A stretch of DNA of 7,814 nucleotides from Deltaproteobacteria bacterium (GTDB lineage: Bacteria > Myxococcota > UBA727 > JABDBI01): NCBI GenBank assembly GCA_016764955.1, contig JAESQZ010000024.1, forward strand, positions 1-7,814, given 5' to 3'. Position numbers and translations under genes: made by a program. The notes beneath the pieces are model-generated. The model saw nothing but the letters and a program-made list of their open reading frames with translations, was not told where the DNA came from and searched no databases. Every line of letters starts with the position of its first letter. Positions within the stretch are counted from its first letter, which is position 1. This document shows, piece by piece, positions 1 through 5,925 of the stretch.

Positions 1-15
1 GCCCCTTCCAGGGGC
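1..15. repeat. Short hairpin at the left edge
   Basis: GCCCC (1-5) pairs with GGGGC (11-15) around TTCCA. It may be the inner part of a longer structure cut by the window edge. No T-run follows on the plus strand; what follows on the minus strand is outside the window. Confidence 0.4.
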
Positions 16-25
16 TTGAGGTGTG

Positions 26-70
26 GTGGCACCATTATAACCCAGCCCTGTCGGGCTGGGCTGTGGCACC
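26..70. repeat. 8-bp stem-loop flanked by GTGGCACC direct repeats
   Basis: A perfect inverted repeat, CCCAGCCC (41-48) with GGGCTGGG (53-60) around loop TGTC, sits between two identical GTGGCACC direct repeats (26-33 and 63-70). It lacks the CTGGAT/ATGAC frame of the other palindromes, so it seems to be a different element. No T-run follows on either strand. Its function is unknown. Confidence 0.6.
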
Positions 71-74
71 TACA

Positions 75-88
75 CCCACATCCGTGGG
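75..88. repeat. Short hairpin between two larger palindromes
   Basis: CCCAC (75-79) and GTGGG (84-88) around ATCC form a 5-bp stem. Together with 1-15, 41-60 and 99-118 it makes four hairpins in a row within the first 120 nt, all non-coding. Chance occurrence cannot be excluded for this one alone. Confidence 0.35.
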
Positions 89-94
89 CGAAAA

Positions 95-121
95 CTGGAT
101 GCCAGCCTTCGCTGGCATGAC
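95..121 (+). repeat. Palindromic repeat element, copy A (variant stem)
   Basis: The same CTGGAT...ATGAC frame as copies B and C but with a different core: ATGCCAGC (99-106), loop CTTC, GCTGGCAT (111-118), a perfect 8-bp stem. The frame is conserved while the stem sequence changes, as expected of a family selected for structure. It lies downstream of the lipoprotein gene. Confidence 0.8.
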
Positions 122-155
122 AATATGGGACGTCTGATTACAAACTAATGTCAAG

Positions 156-183
156 AAAAAGATGTGATGCCTTAGGCGAAGGC
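156..183 (-). terminator. Possible intrinsic terminator after the lipoprotein gene
   Basis: On the minus strand the hairpin GCCTT-CGCCT-AAGGC of copy D is followed, after 8 nt (ATCACATC), by TTTTTC. It sits just past the last gene of the run, where a terminator is expected. The stem is short and the gap to the T-run is longer than usual, so this is a weak candidate. Confidence 0.3.
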
Positions 184-192
184 TGGGATGAC
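165..192 (+). repeat. Degenerate palindromic repeat, copy D
   Basis: Ends in GGGATGAC like copy C and contains a 5-bp stem, GCCTT (169-173) with AAGGC (179-183). The stretch 176-186 is the exact reverse complement of 102-112 in copy A (11 nt), so it appears to be a decayed relative. The left boundary is poorly conserved (TGAT instead of GGAT). It starts 8 nt beyond the lipoprotein stop codon. Confidence 0.55.
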
Positions 193-199
193 AAAGAGG

Positions 200-532
200 C
201 TATTTACTAGACTTTAATACACCAAATATAATTTTCTTAAATTTGCGATTTAAAGTTTTAGACTCAAAATCATTAAACACAGCCTGTTCTTCAATTTGGA
301 TCTTTTGGCCAACTTTTACAGGCGCATCTACCAAAGCAAACCAGGTATCTCCAACTTTCACATAGCTAAATTGGTCTTTATGAATCACTTCCTGAACAAC
401 ACCCGAGTGCTGCTTAAGCTTCTGAAGCTTTTGAGCACCTGCCATCCCAGTTGGTGGCACATGCTTCTTTGGTGCTTCTGATTTTTGACAAGACAATAAA
501 AGCAGCAATAAAAAACTTGAGGCTATTCTCAT
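200..532 (-). CDS. Small lipoprotein with a possible OB-fold-like domain
   Basis: A 110-residue protein starting with MRIASS, a run of seven hydrophobic residues and the lipobox LLSC, with Cys15 as the predicted lipidated residue. The mature part begins QKSEAPKK, then a Pro/Lys-rich linker to about residue 40, then a compact beta-rich region (about 44-107) beginning GVVQEVI. That region includes FSYVKVGDTWFALVDAP, KVGQKIQI and SKTLNRKFKKIIFGV. The SKTLxRxF pattern recalls small periplasmic or lipoprotein OB-like domains, such as those annotated NrfJ-related; this is from memory and tentative. Anchoring to the periplasmic face of a membrane is inferred from the signal peptide. The residues after Cys (Gln, not Asp) do not suggest inner-membrane retention. 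Its ATG overlaps the SNF2 stop (ATGA), and no Shine-Dalgarno is obvious, so translation is probably coupled. It is the last gene of the run. Confidence 0.82.
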   Translation of the reverse strand: MRIASSFLLLLLLSCQKSEAPKKHVPPTGMAGAQKLQKLKQHSGVVQEVIHKDQFSYVKVGDTWFALVDAPVKVGQKIQIEEQAVFNDFESKTLNRKFKKIIFGVLKSSK

Positions 533-3285
533 ACTTCGCGATCTATCTCAACTTGAAGAAGCTGTCTAATATCTTCTAACGTCAGAGATCGCGCCCCCCC
601 TTGATCTGAAAGCAAGACATCTGTTGCTAAAGCTCGCTTGTGCTCACACAAAGTTAATATTTGCTCTTCAATGCTATTTTGACAAACCAGCTTAATCAAA
701 TGCACAGTCTTAGTCTGCCCAATTCGATGAGCCCGATCAGCTGCTTGATCCATGACTGCTGGATTCCACCAAGGGTCATAGTAAACCACCGTATCAGCAG
801 CAGTAAGCGTAATCCCAGTACCACCTGCCTTTAAGCTCACGATAATAATCGGAGGCCCTTTTGGATCCTGAAAGCGTGAAACAACCTGGGCACGATCCGT
901 TGTGCCACCATGCAACCAAAGCGAATTCCCAAGCCCTCTATCCTTCAACGAATCAATTAAAATCTTTTGCATTTTGACAAACTGGCTATAAACAATCACT
1001 TTTCTGCCAGCAGCCAAGCGCTCTTCCATTATATTCAAGAACAACTCCAGCTTAGCAGAGTGCACCCCCTTGGGTGCACCTGGAACCAGTGCTGGATCAC
1101 AGCAAACTTGTCTAAGACGAGTCAACGCTGCTAATAGCGGTATGCTATTTTGTGTCGTATGAGTTAATTCTTGCTTCGCTAGACGCAGAATATCTAGATA
1201 GACAGCCCGTTGTTCTTCTTTCATTTCACAGTGAAGAACATTTTCAATCTTAGGTGGCAAATCACTTTCGACATCTTCTTTCTTACGGCGCAATATGAGT
1301 GGCTTCACACGTTCTCGAAGCTCAGCATTTCTCTCTGCCATACCATAGCGCCTAATAAAACTTCTTTCGTCGCCCAAAATTCCAGGAGCTACCAGCTCTA
1401 AGATGCTAAATAAGTCAGATATTCGATTTTCAATTGGAGTGCCCGATAAAGCCATTCGCTGTTCAGCTTTCAAAACTCTTGCAGCCTTCCAGCTCTCAGT
1501 CTTTGAATTTTTAATCGTTTGAGCCTCATCAATAATCAAATAACGAAATGGCATCTGTGAAAGTTCTTTAATGTCACGTCTCAAAAGCGCATAACTGGTA
1601 ACAACTAGGTCAGCTTTTTCAGCTTCTTGACGTTGCAAACCTCTATCAGCACCATGCCACTTAATGACTTTTAAACCTTCAAAGTGTCTAGCACTTTCTT
1701 CCACCCAAACATCCAGAACACTGGTTGGAGCCACTACCAAATTAGGTTTCAAGCCTTCTCGCTCTTTAATAAGCGCGATTAAAGATAAGACCATGATGGT
1801 CTTTCCAAGGCCCATCTCGTCCGCCAACAAACGTCCCAAACCTGCCCGATGCATTTGCGACATCCAAACAAGCGCATCATGCTGGTAGGGCCTTAGCGAA
1901 GTTTTTAAAGAAGACGGCAGCCAGTGATCTTCTTCTATAGGGCCTGGTATAAAACCAGTCAGGCGTTTCGCCAAAGCTGCCTCAGCCTCCAAATCCACCT
2001 CATTAGAAAGCATCTTTAACAGCAAAGCAACTTCAGAAAATGAGTATTGCTTAATATCGCTCAACTCTTTAATGTCGAGAGACTCTGCCAAAGTCTTAAG
2101 AGCACTTACAGCCTGAGGCGAATAAGAAAGAACCGTATCGTCATCTAACAGTAAAGCTCTCGTATCCTGCGCTGCCATTTCGAAAAGCTTATCGAGCGAA
2201 AAGCGCAATCCATCGATCTGAATCTGAACTTTTAGCTTGTCATCCTCACCAGGCTCTACTGCCAAAACAGGCTTAAGTGGCAGGTATTTCAAATTAGGCA
2301 AGCAATCTTCGTCTATAGCCAACCAATCAGGCAGGTTCTCTTTTTTGGAAACATAAGAAATCAGATTAAGCGCTTTTTGCCCTTTAGCAGAAAAGCCCCT
2401 ATGTTTTTCTGCTGGAACAGCTCCTAAACTAAATAAATAGTCTCGTGCACGCTCCTCTAATTCAGTTGGCCTATAAACAGCATTTGAATCCGGCAACCAA
2501 AACACTGGTTCCAAAGCCCCTTTTGAGTAAACTTCTACCTCGTCTTCCTGGTCACCAAGTGTCAAATTATTAACCAAATGCAATCTCAGCTCACCATTTC
2601 TAGCTAATAAAGCTCTTAAGATAAGCTGAGAAGAATCTGGTTTTTTTGCAATAGCCCGAAGAGAAGATAAATCCACTCCCATCTTAGCCAGCTGCGAATA
2701 AACCTCCTGTGGTTCTGAATCAGCCAAACATGAAACAGGTAAGGGGGCCGACTCCAATATCTTTTCAGCCTCCTTAGGCAAAAAGACAGGCTCTAAATTA
2801 AATATTTTGAAATTCTTATCAATCAGCCAAGCCCGCTCAACCCCAAGAACCATCGGCTCCTCAATAGGATTAGACTTCGAATCCATAGCTTGGAATATTA
2901 TCTCCTCATTCAATAAACGCGTTCCTAGCACTGCTGGCTCTGAAGCCATAGTGGCAACACCACGTTTCTTAATCTCCAAAGTGATATCGTTTGCCATGGC
3001 CAATAAAGTCATCGCTTGAGTAGGGCTTAAAGCATACACATTTCGCTTAGCTGAAAAAGCAGTGGCTTGTGTGAAGATTTGAACAACAGCCGTTTGTCTT
3101 GGAGAAAGTGGAACTTTTGTATCTAGCAATTTGGCTGGTTCACAAACTGCCCCTTCAAGTATACTTACATGTAACTCAGCCAAACACTTACCTTCACGCT
3201 TTGGCAAGTCATGCAATAAAACGCGCATGGATATGCTGTCAGGCCGAACAGCCTCAAGAAGGTGCAACCAAGGTAATTCTAACAT
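529..3285 (-). CDS. SNF2-family DEAD/DEAH-like ATPase (helicase)
   Basis: A 918-residue superfamily 2 protein with a complete Swi2/Snf2 motor in its C-terminal half. Motifs in order: Q-like LRPYQHDA (464-471), motif I ADEMGLGKT (488-496), Ia VVAPTS (517-522), II DEAQ (586-589), III SGTPIENR (614-621), IV VIVYSQF (763-769), V LKAGGTGITL (818-827), VI DQAADRAHRIGQ (846-857). Such proteins usually translocate on double-stranded DNA and remodel protein-DNA or polymerase-DNA complexes. The first 450 residues are not recognised in detail; they may match the helicase-associated region of bacterial SNF2 proteins. No Cys/His cluster of a SWIM zinc finger is visible there. The start overlaps tsaB by 7 nt and lies in a tandem GCGGGAT repeat; the stop overlaps the lipoprotein start as ATGA. 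Motor residues are intact, so ATPase activity is likely; the cellular target is unknown. Confidence 0.93.
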   Translation of the reverse strand: MLELPWLHLLEAVRPDSISMRVLLHDLPKREGKCLAELHVSILEGAVCEPAKLLDTKVPLSPRQTAVVQIFTQATAFSAKRNVYALSPTQAMTLLAMANDITLEIKKRGVATMASEPAVLGTRLLNEEIIFQAMDSKSNPIEEPMVLGVERAWLIDKNFKIFNLEPVFLPKEAEKILESAPLPVSCLADSEPQEVYSQLAKMGVDLSSLRAIAKKPDSSQLILRALLARNGELRLHLVNNLTLGDQEDEVEVYSKGALEPVFWLPDSNAVYRPTELEERARDYLFSLGAVPAEKHRGFSAKGQKALNLISYVSKKENLPDWLAIDEDCLPNLKYLPLKPVLAVEPGEDDKLKVQIQIDGLRFSLDKLFEMAAQDTRALLLDDDTVLSYSPQAVSALKTLAESLDIKELSDIKQYSFSEVALLLKMLSNEVDLEAEAALAKRLTGFIPGPIEEDHWLPSSLKTSLRPYQHDALVWMSQMHRAGLGRLLADEMGLGKTIMVLSLIALIKEREGLKPNLVVAPTSVLDVWVEESARHFEGLKVIKWHGADRGLQRQEAEKADLVVTSYALLRRDIKELSQMPFRYLIIDEAQTIKNSKTESWKAARVLKAEQRMALSGTPIENRISDLFSILELVAPGILGDERSFIRRYGMAERNAELRERVKPLILRRKKEDVESDLPPKIENVLHCEMKEEQRAVYLDILRLAKQELTHTTQNSIPLLAALTRLRQVCCDPALVPGAPKGVHSAKLELFLNIMEERLAAGRKVIVYSQFVKMQKILIDSLKDRGLGNSLWLHGGTTDRAQVVSRFQDPKGPPIIIVSLKAGGTGITLTAADTVVYYDPWWNPAVMDQAADRAHRIGQTKTVHLIKLVCQNSIEEQILTLCEHKRALATDVLLSDQGGARSLTLEDIRQLLQVEIDREV

Positions 3286-3809
3286 CCCGCATCCCGCAAA
3301 TAAACAGGTCTCAATTTATCTTCCCTTAAAGGAATTCCTACTGGTAAAAGCTCAACTACTTTATTTACAGCAGGACCATTTTTTTCCAAATATGTGCTTT
3401 CAGGCATCTCGCCAAGCAACTGAGACTCTTCAAGAGAACCTACTTTCCAAACATAAAACTCAGACCGTCTAGCATCAAGCGCTACAAAAGCTGCAGCATG
3501 ACTCTCAATTCCCGCCAAAGTATTAAAGCCTATAACTGGAATACTAAGCGCAGCTCCTAGACCCTTGGCATGGGCAATAGCGATCCGGACACCAATAAAA
3601 GATCCAGGCCCGACGCCAACAGCGATAGCTCCCAAATCTTTTTGACTAACTTTCGCACCAGTTAAACAAGAATCAATAGCGCCAGCTAAACATTCGCCAT
3701 GTTGTCGATAATCATCTAGATATTTCTCAGATAACACTTTGCCCTCTTTTGCAAGCGCAACCATGGCTCTTGGACAAGCCGTATCGATCAATAGCCAAAG
3801 GGGATTCAT
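3279..3809 (-). CDS. tsaB: tRNA t6A biosynthesis protein TsaB, short form
   Basis: TsaB is the non-catalytic partner of TsaD in the complex that transfers threonylcarbamoyl to A37 of ANN-decoding tRNAs. Visible family features are the ASKHA-fold N-terminus LLIDTACPRAMVAL, the glycine-rich GVGPGSFIGVRIA (about 65-77), the VALDARRSEFY block (109-119) and the closing LRPVYLR (166-172). At 176 residues it is shorter than the E. coli protein (about 231), with the C-terminal half condensed; PVYLR at the end argues against simple truncation. The usual SFTG reads SFIG. The ATG at 3809 is fixed by an in-frame TAG six codons upstream; no clear Shine-Dalgarno is visible. A 128-nt gap with two palindromes separates it from rnc. 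Its stop overlaps the SNF2 start by 7 nt. No tsaD, tsaE or rimI is visible nearby. Confidence 0.9.
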   Translation of the reverse strand: MNPLWLLIDTACPRAMVALAKEGKVLSEKYLDDYRQHGECLAGAIDSCLTGAKVSQKDLGAIAVGVGPGSFIGVRIAIAHAKGLGAALSIPVIGFNTLAGIESHAAAFVALDARRSEFYVWKVGSLEESQLLGEMPESTYLEKNGPAVNKVVELLPVGIPLREDKLRPVYLRDAGC

Positions 3810-3857
3810 AACAAGGCGTAAAGGCTAGCAGTAACCACTACTTTCCACAAGGCAACC

Positions 3858-3885
3858 GTCATCCCGGGCTTGACCCGGGATCCAG
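3858..3885 (-). repeat. Palindromic repeat element, copy B
   Basis: A 28-nt element of the same family as copy C in opposite orientation, 40 nt away. The stem ATCCCGGG (3861-3868) pairs perfectly with CCCGGGAT (3874-3881) around the loop CTTGA. The two differences from copy C are at paired positions (G-C swapped for C-G), so stem pairing is kept. B and C together form a larger inverted repeat in the rnc-tsaB gap and could also pair with each other. Confidence 0.9.
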
Positions 3886-3925
3886 TAATAAACCTCACGT
3901 TTTCAAACAATTTTCTCGTCTCATG

Positions 3926-3953
3926 CTGGATCCCGGCTCAAGGCCGGGATGAC
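3926..3953 (+). repeat. Palindromic repeat element, copy C (overlaps rnc end)
   Basis: A 28-nt element framed by CTGGAT and ATGAC, with a central inverted repeat ATCCCGGC / GCCGGGAT. It matches copy B (opposite orientation) at 26 of 28 positions. Read on the minus strand it contributes the last rnc codons (SSRP) and the TGA stop, which lies in the loop. No T-run follows on the minus strand, so it is not a standard terminator. It could act as a 3' RNA-stabilising hairpin. Confidence 0.9.
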
Positions 3954-4609
3954 AAGCCATACTTCTTTAAAGCCACCTCAGCAGCTCTTTCAGAAGCCTC
4001 TTTTTTATTAATACCTTCACCTACAGCCGCTTCTTGATTATCGACTAAAACACGGACTTTGAAAATTGGCTTATGAGCGGGGCCAGTAACGCTTACTGTC
4101 TCGTAGCGTGGAGCCAGCGCGTACTTGCCTTGGATAATCTCTTGAAGCTCTGTTTTAGCACTTTTGGGCGGCTCTTTAATTTTATCAGGCAGAGGCCCTA
4201 ATATTCTTAAAACCACTTCTTCTGCTTTTTCCAAGCCTTGATCCAAGTAAACAGCGGCAATAATCGCTTCTACGACATCCGCCAACACGGCTTCTTGTTG
4301 GACCGCTCCTGAACGCTTCATGTTCTTCGCAGCACGTAAAATATGCCCCAATTCAAGCCTAACAGCTGCTTTAGCCAAATTAGCCTGGCAAATATAAAGC
4401 GCTCTAAGCTGTGTCAGCGTACCCTCAGAAACTTTTGGAAACTGCTTATATAAATTTCGGGCTGCAATAAAGCCCAGGATAGAATCCCCTAAAAACTCTA
4501 GTCTCTCGTTCTGGTCACAACCCTTTTTGAAACTCCGATGGGTCAAAGCTTGCTCAAGTAATTTTGAGTCTTTAAATTGAACTCCAAGATGCTTTTCAAG
4601 ATCTTTCAC
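3938..4609 (-). CDS. rnc: Ribonuclease III
   Basis: Cytoplasmic double-strand-specific endoribonuclease that processes rRNA precursors and structured mRNAs. From the GTG at 4609 the protein is 223 residues, close to the E. coli enzyme, and begins MKDLEKHLGVQF. The signature NERLEFLGDS lies at 34-43 and includes catalytic Asp42; the second acidic pair is in LADVVEA (Asp111, Glu114). A dsRNA-binding domain fills about 153-218. An in-frame ATG at 4651 would add 14 residues inside der and overlap it by 56 nt. I prefer the GTG because it matches usual family length, overlaps der by only 14 nt, and has a weak GGATGG 6 nt upstream, whereas the ATG has no usable Shine-Dalgarno. The last residues (SSRP) and the TGA stop lie inside a palindromic repeat, so the C-terminal tail was probably set by insertion of that element. 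Catalytic and RNA-binding parts are intact. Confidence 0.96.
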   Translation of the reverse strand: MKDLEKHLGVQFKDSKLLEQALTHRSFKKGCDQNERLEFLGDSILGFIAARNLYKQFPKVSEGTLTQLRALYICQANLAKAAVRLELGHILRAAKNMKRSGAVQQEAVLADVVEAIIAAVYLDQGLEKAEEVVLRILGPLPDKIKEPPKSAKTELQEIIQGKYALAPRYETVSVTGPAHKPIFKVRVLVDNQEAAVGEGINKKEASERAAEVALKKYGLSSRP

Positions 4610-5915
4610 GGAACACCATCCGAATAGGCGAGCCCTTAAAGCCAAATTCATCTCGAAGTCGATTACTCAAGTAGCGCTTATAGGAAAAGTGCACGTTCTT
4701 CTTATCGTTTACTGTGAACAGAAAAGTTGGTGGTGCAACCGAGACTTGTGTCGCATAGAAAAATTTCAACTTTCTGCCACCCTGCATAGGGGGTTGATGC
4801 ATTTGGACAGCTCGTTCAAGCACTTTATTAACTTGCGAAGTCGACACGCGCTTTGAGTAGCTTTCGAAAACTTCCCAAGCCGTCTCTAAAACATCGAATA
4901 TGCGATTTCCTGTCTTTGCTGAAGCAAAACGAATGGGAGCATGCGCCAAAAAAGGCATTTTTTCCCGAATATGTAAGCTAAACGGCTCAGCTTTAACTTC
5001 AAGCTCTTTCGATAAATCCCACTTGTTCACGACAATTACACAGGATTTTGATTTCTTATCGATAAAAGACGCTATTTTTAAATCTTGCTCAGTGATTCCT
5101 GCAGATGCATCTATTAAGAAGATAGCTACTTTTGAACGATCAAGAGCCCCTAAACTCGCCGATACAGCCATCTTTTCGAACTCTTTATCAATGCTACGCT
5201 TTCTTCTAATTCCAGCTGTATCAATTATTTTAAAACGGTGACCAGCATAACTAATCTCTTCATCAACTGCATCCACCGTGGTTCCTGGAACTTCAGAAAC
5301 TAAGAGCCTGTCTTCGCCTAAAAGCTTATTTAAAAAGCTTGATTTGCCAGCATTGGGTTTACCGAACAAAGCTATTGGCAGTACGCCATCATCCTTTTTT
5401 TCAACGTCAAAGTCTTGAGCAACCGGAAACTGCGAATATATCTCTTCAAACAAATCCCCCAGGCCTTGACCATGAGCTGATGACACTGGAAAGACATGCT
5501 TAAAGCCTAAAGCATAAAACTCACCTAAGACCCCTTGGGTTTTATGGCTTTCTGTCTTATTAACCAACACATACACAGGCTTTTGAGCTCGCCTAAGCTG
5601 GTCAGCTATTTCAGAGTCAGCAGATGATATCCCAGACTTTCCATCGACCAAAAAGAAAATGGCATCCGACTCTTCAATCGCTACTTTAGCTTGGCTCTTA
5701 ATAGAGGCCATCAGATGACCTTCGCCATCTGGCTCAATACCACCTGTGTCAATCAGCAAAAATGGCCGTTTATCAAAAGATGCATCTGCATAAATACGAT
5801 CTCGCGTCAGGCCTGGCTCATCATGAACCAAGCTTGCACGCCTCCCTACAAGGCGATTAAAAAGCGTACTTTTACCGACATTAGGCCGGCCTATTAGCGA
5901 AATTGTTAGCGACAT
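4596..5915 (-). CDS. der: Ribosome-assembly double GTPase Der (EngA)
   Basis: Essential GTPase with two tandem G domains that acts in 50S subunit maturation; 439 residues is normal for the family. First G domain: G1 GRPNVGKS (9-16), G2 PGLTRDR (34-40), G3 DTGG (56-59), G4 NKTE (119-122), G5 SSAHG (145-149). Second G domain: G1 GKPNAGKS (185-192), G2 PGTTVDAVD (210-218), G3 DTAG (232-235), G4 NKWD (297-300), G5 SAKTG (332-336). A KH-like C-terminal domain occupies about 350-439. Small departures from consensus are Glu for Asp in the first G4, Val for the usual Arg in PGTTRDAVD, and Ala in the second P-loop. The start ATG lies 10 nt after the ftsH stop in an AT-rich leader with no visible Shine-Dalgarno, so it may depend on ribosomes finishing ftsH. 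The acidic linker at residues 171-177 carries an A AAA AAG heptamer (see findings). The 3' end overlaps rnc. Confidence 0.98.
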   Translation of the reverse strand: MSLTISLIGRPNVGKSTLFNRLVGRRASLVHDEPGLTRDRIYADASFDKRPFLLIDTGGIEPDGEGHLMASIKSQAKVAIEESDAIFFLVDGKSGISSADSEIADQLRRAQKPVYVLVNKTESHKTQGVLGEFYALGFKHVFPVSSAHGQGLGDLFEEIYSQFPVAQDFDVEKKDDGVLPIALFGKPNAGKSSFLNKLLGEDRLLVSEVPGTTVDAVDEEISYAGHRFKIIDTAGIRRKRSIDKEFEKMAVSASLGALDRSKVAIFLIDASAGITEQDLKIASFIDKKSKSCVIVVNKWDLSKELEVKAEPFSLHIREKMPFLAHAPIRFASAKTGNRIFDVLETAWEVFESYSKRVSTSQVNKVLERAVQMHQPPMQGGRKLKFFYATQVSVAPPTFLFTVNDKKNVHFSYKRYLSNRLRDEFGFKGSPIRMVFRERS

Positions 5916-5925
5916 AAATATTTAG

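Noticed and set aside
1..92. tRNA or other structured RNA gene in the left-edge hairpins
   Set aside because: No cloverleaf, anticodon arm or T-loop consensus can be assembled; the stems look like independent palindromes.
2641..2647. A AAA AAA heptamer in the SNF2 gene (residues 213-215) as a frameshift site
   Set aside because: The phase is right, but a -1 slip only yields a fragment ending within the unrecognised N-terminal region, with no domain logic and no stimulator seen.
3131..3472. Plus-strand open frame of 113 codons across the SNF2-tsaB junction
   Set aside because: It runs antisense through two real genes and shows no protein-like features.
3810..3857. Promoter for tsaB in the rnc-tsaB gap
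   Set aside because: The best match on the minus strand (TTGTGG, 17 nt, TAGCCT) has only half of the consensus bases in each box.
3858..3953. Palindromes B and C as intrinsic terminators of rnc
   Set aside because: Stems are strong, but no T-run follows either on the minus strand.
4610..4651. 14-residue N-terminal extension of RNase III from the ATG at 4651
   Set aside because: It would lie wholly within der, lacks a Shine-Dalgarno and exceeds usual family length; the GTG at 4609 fits better.
4900..5241. Plus-strand open frame of 113 codons opposite der
   Set aside because: Antisense shadow of a conserved GTPase domain; no motifs in the translation.
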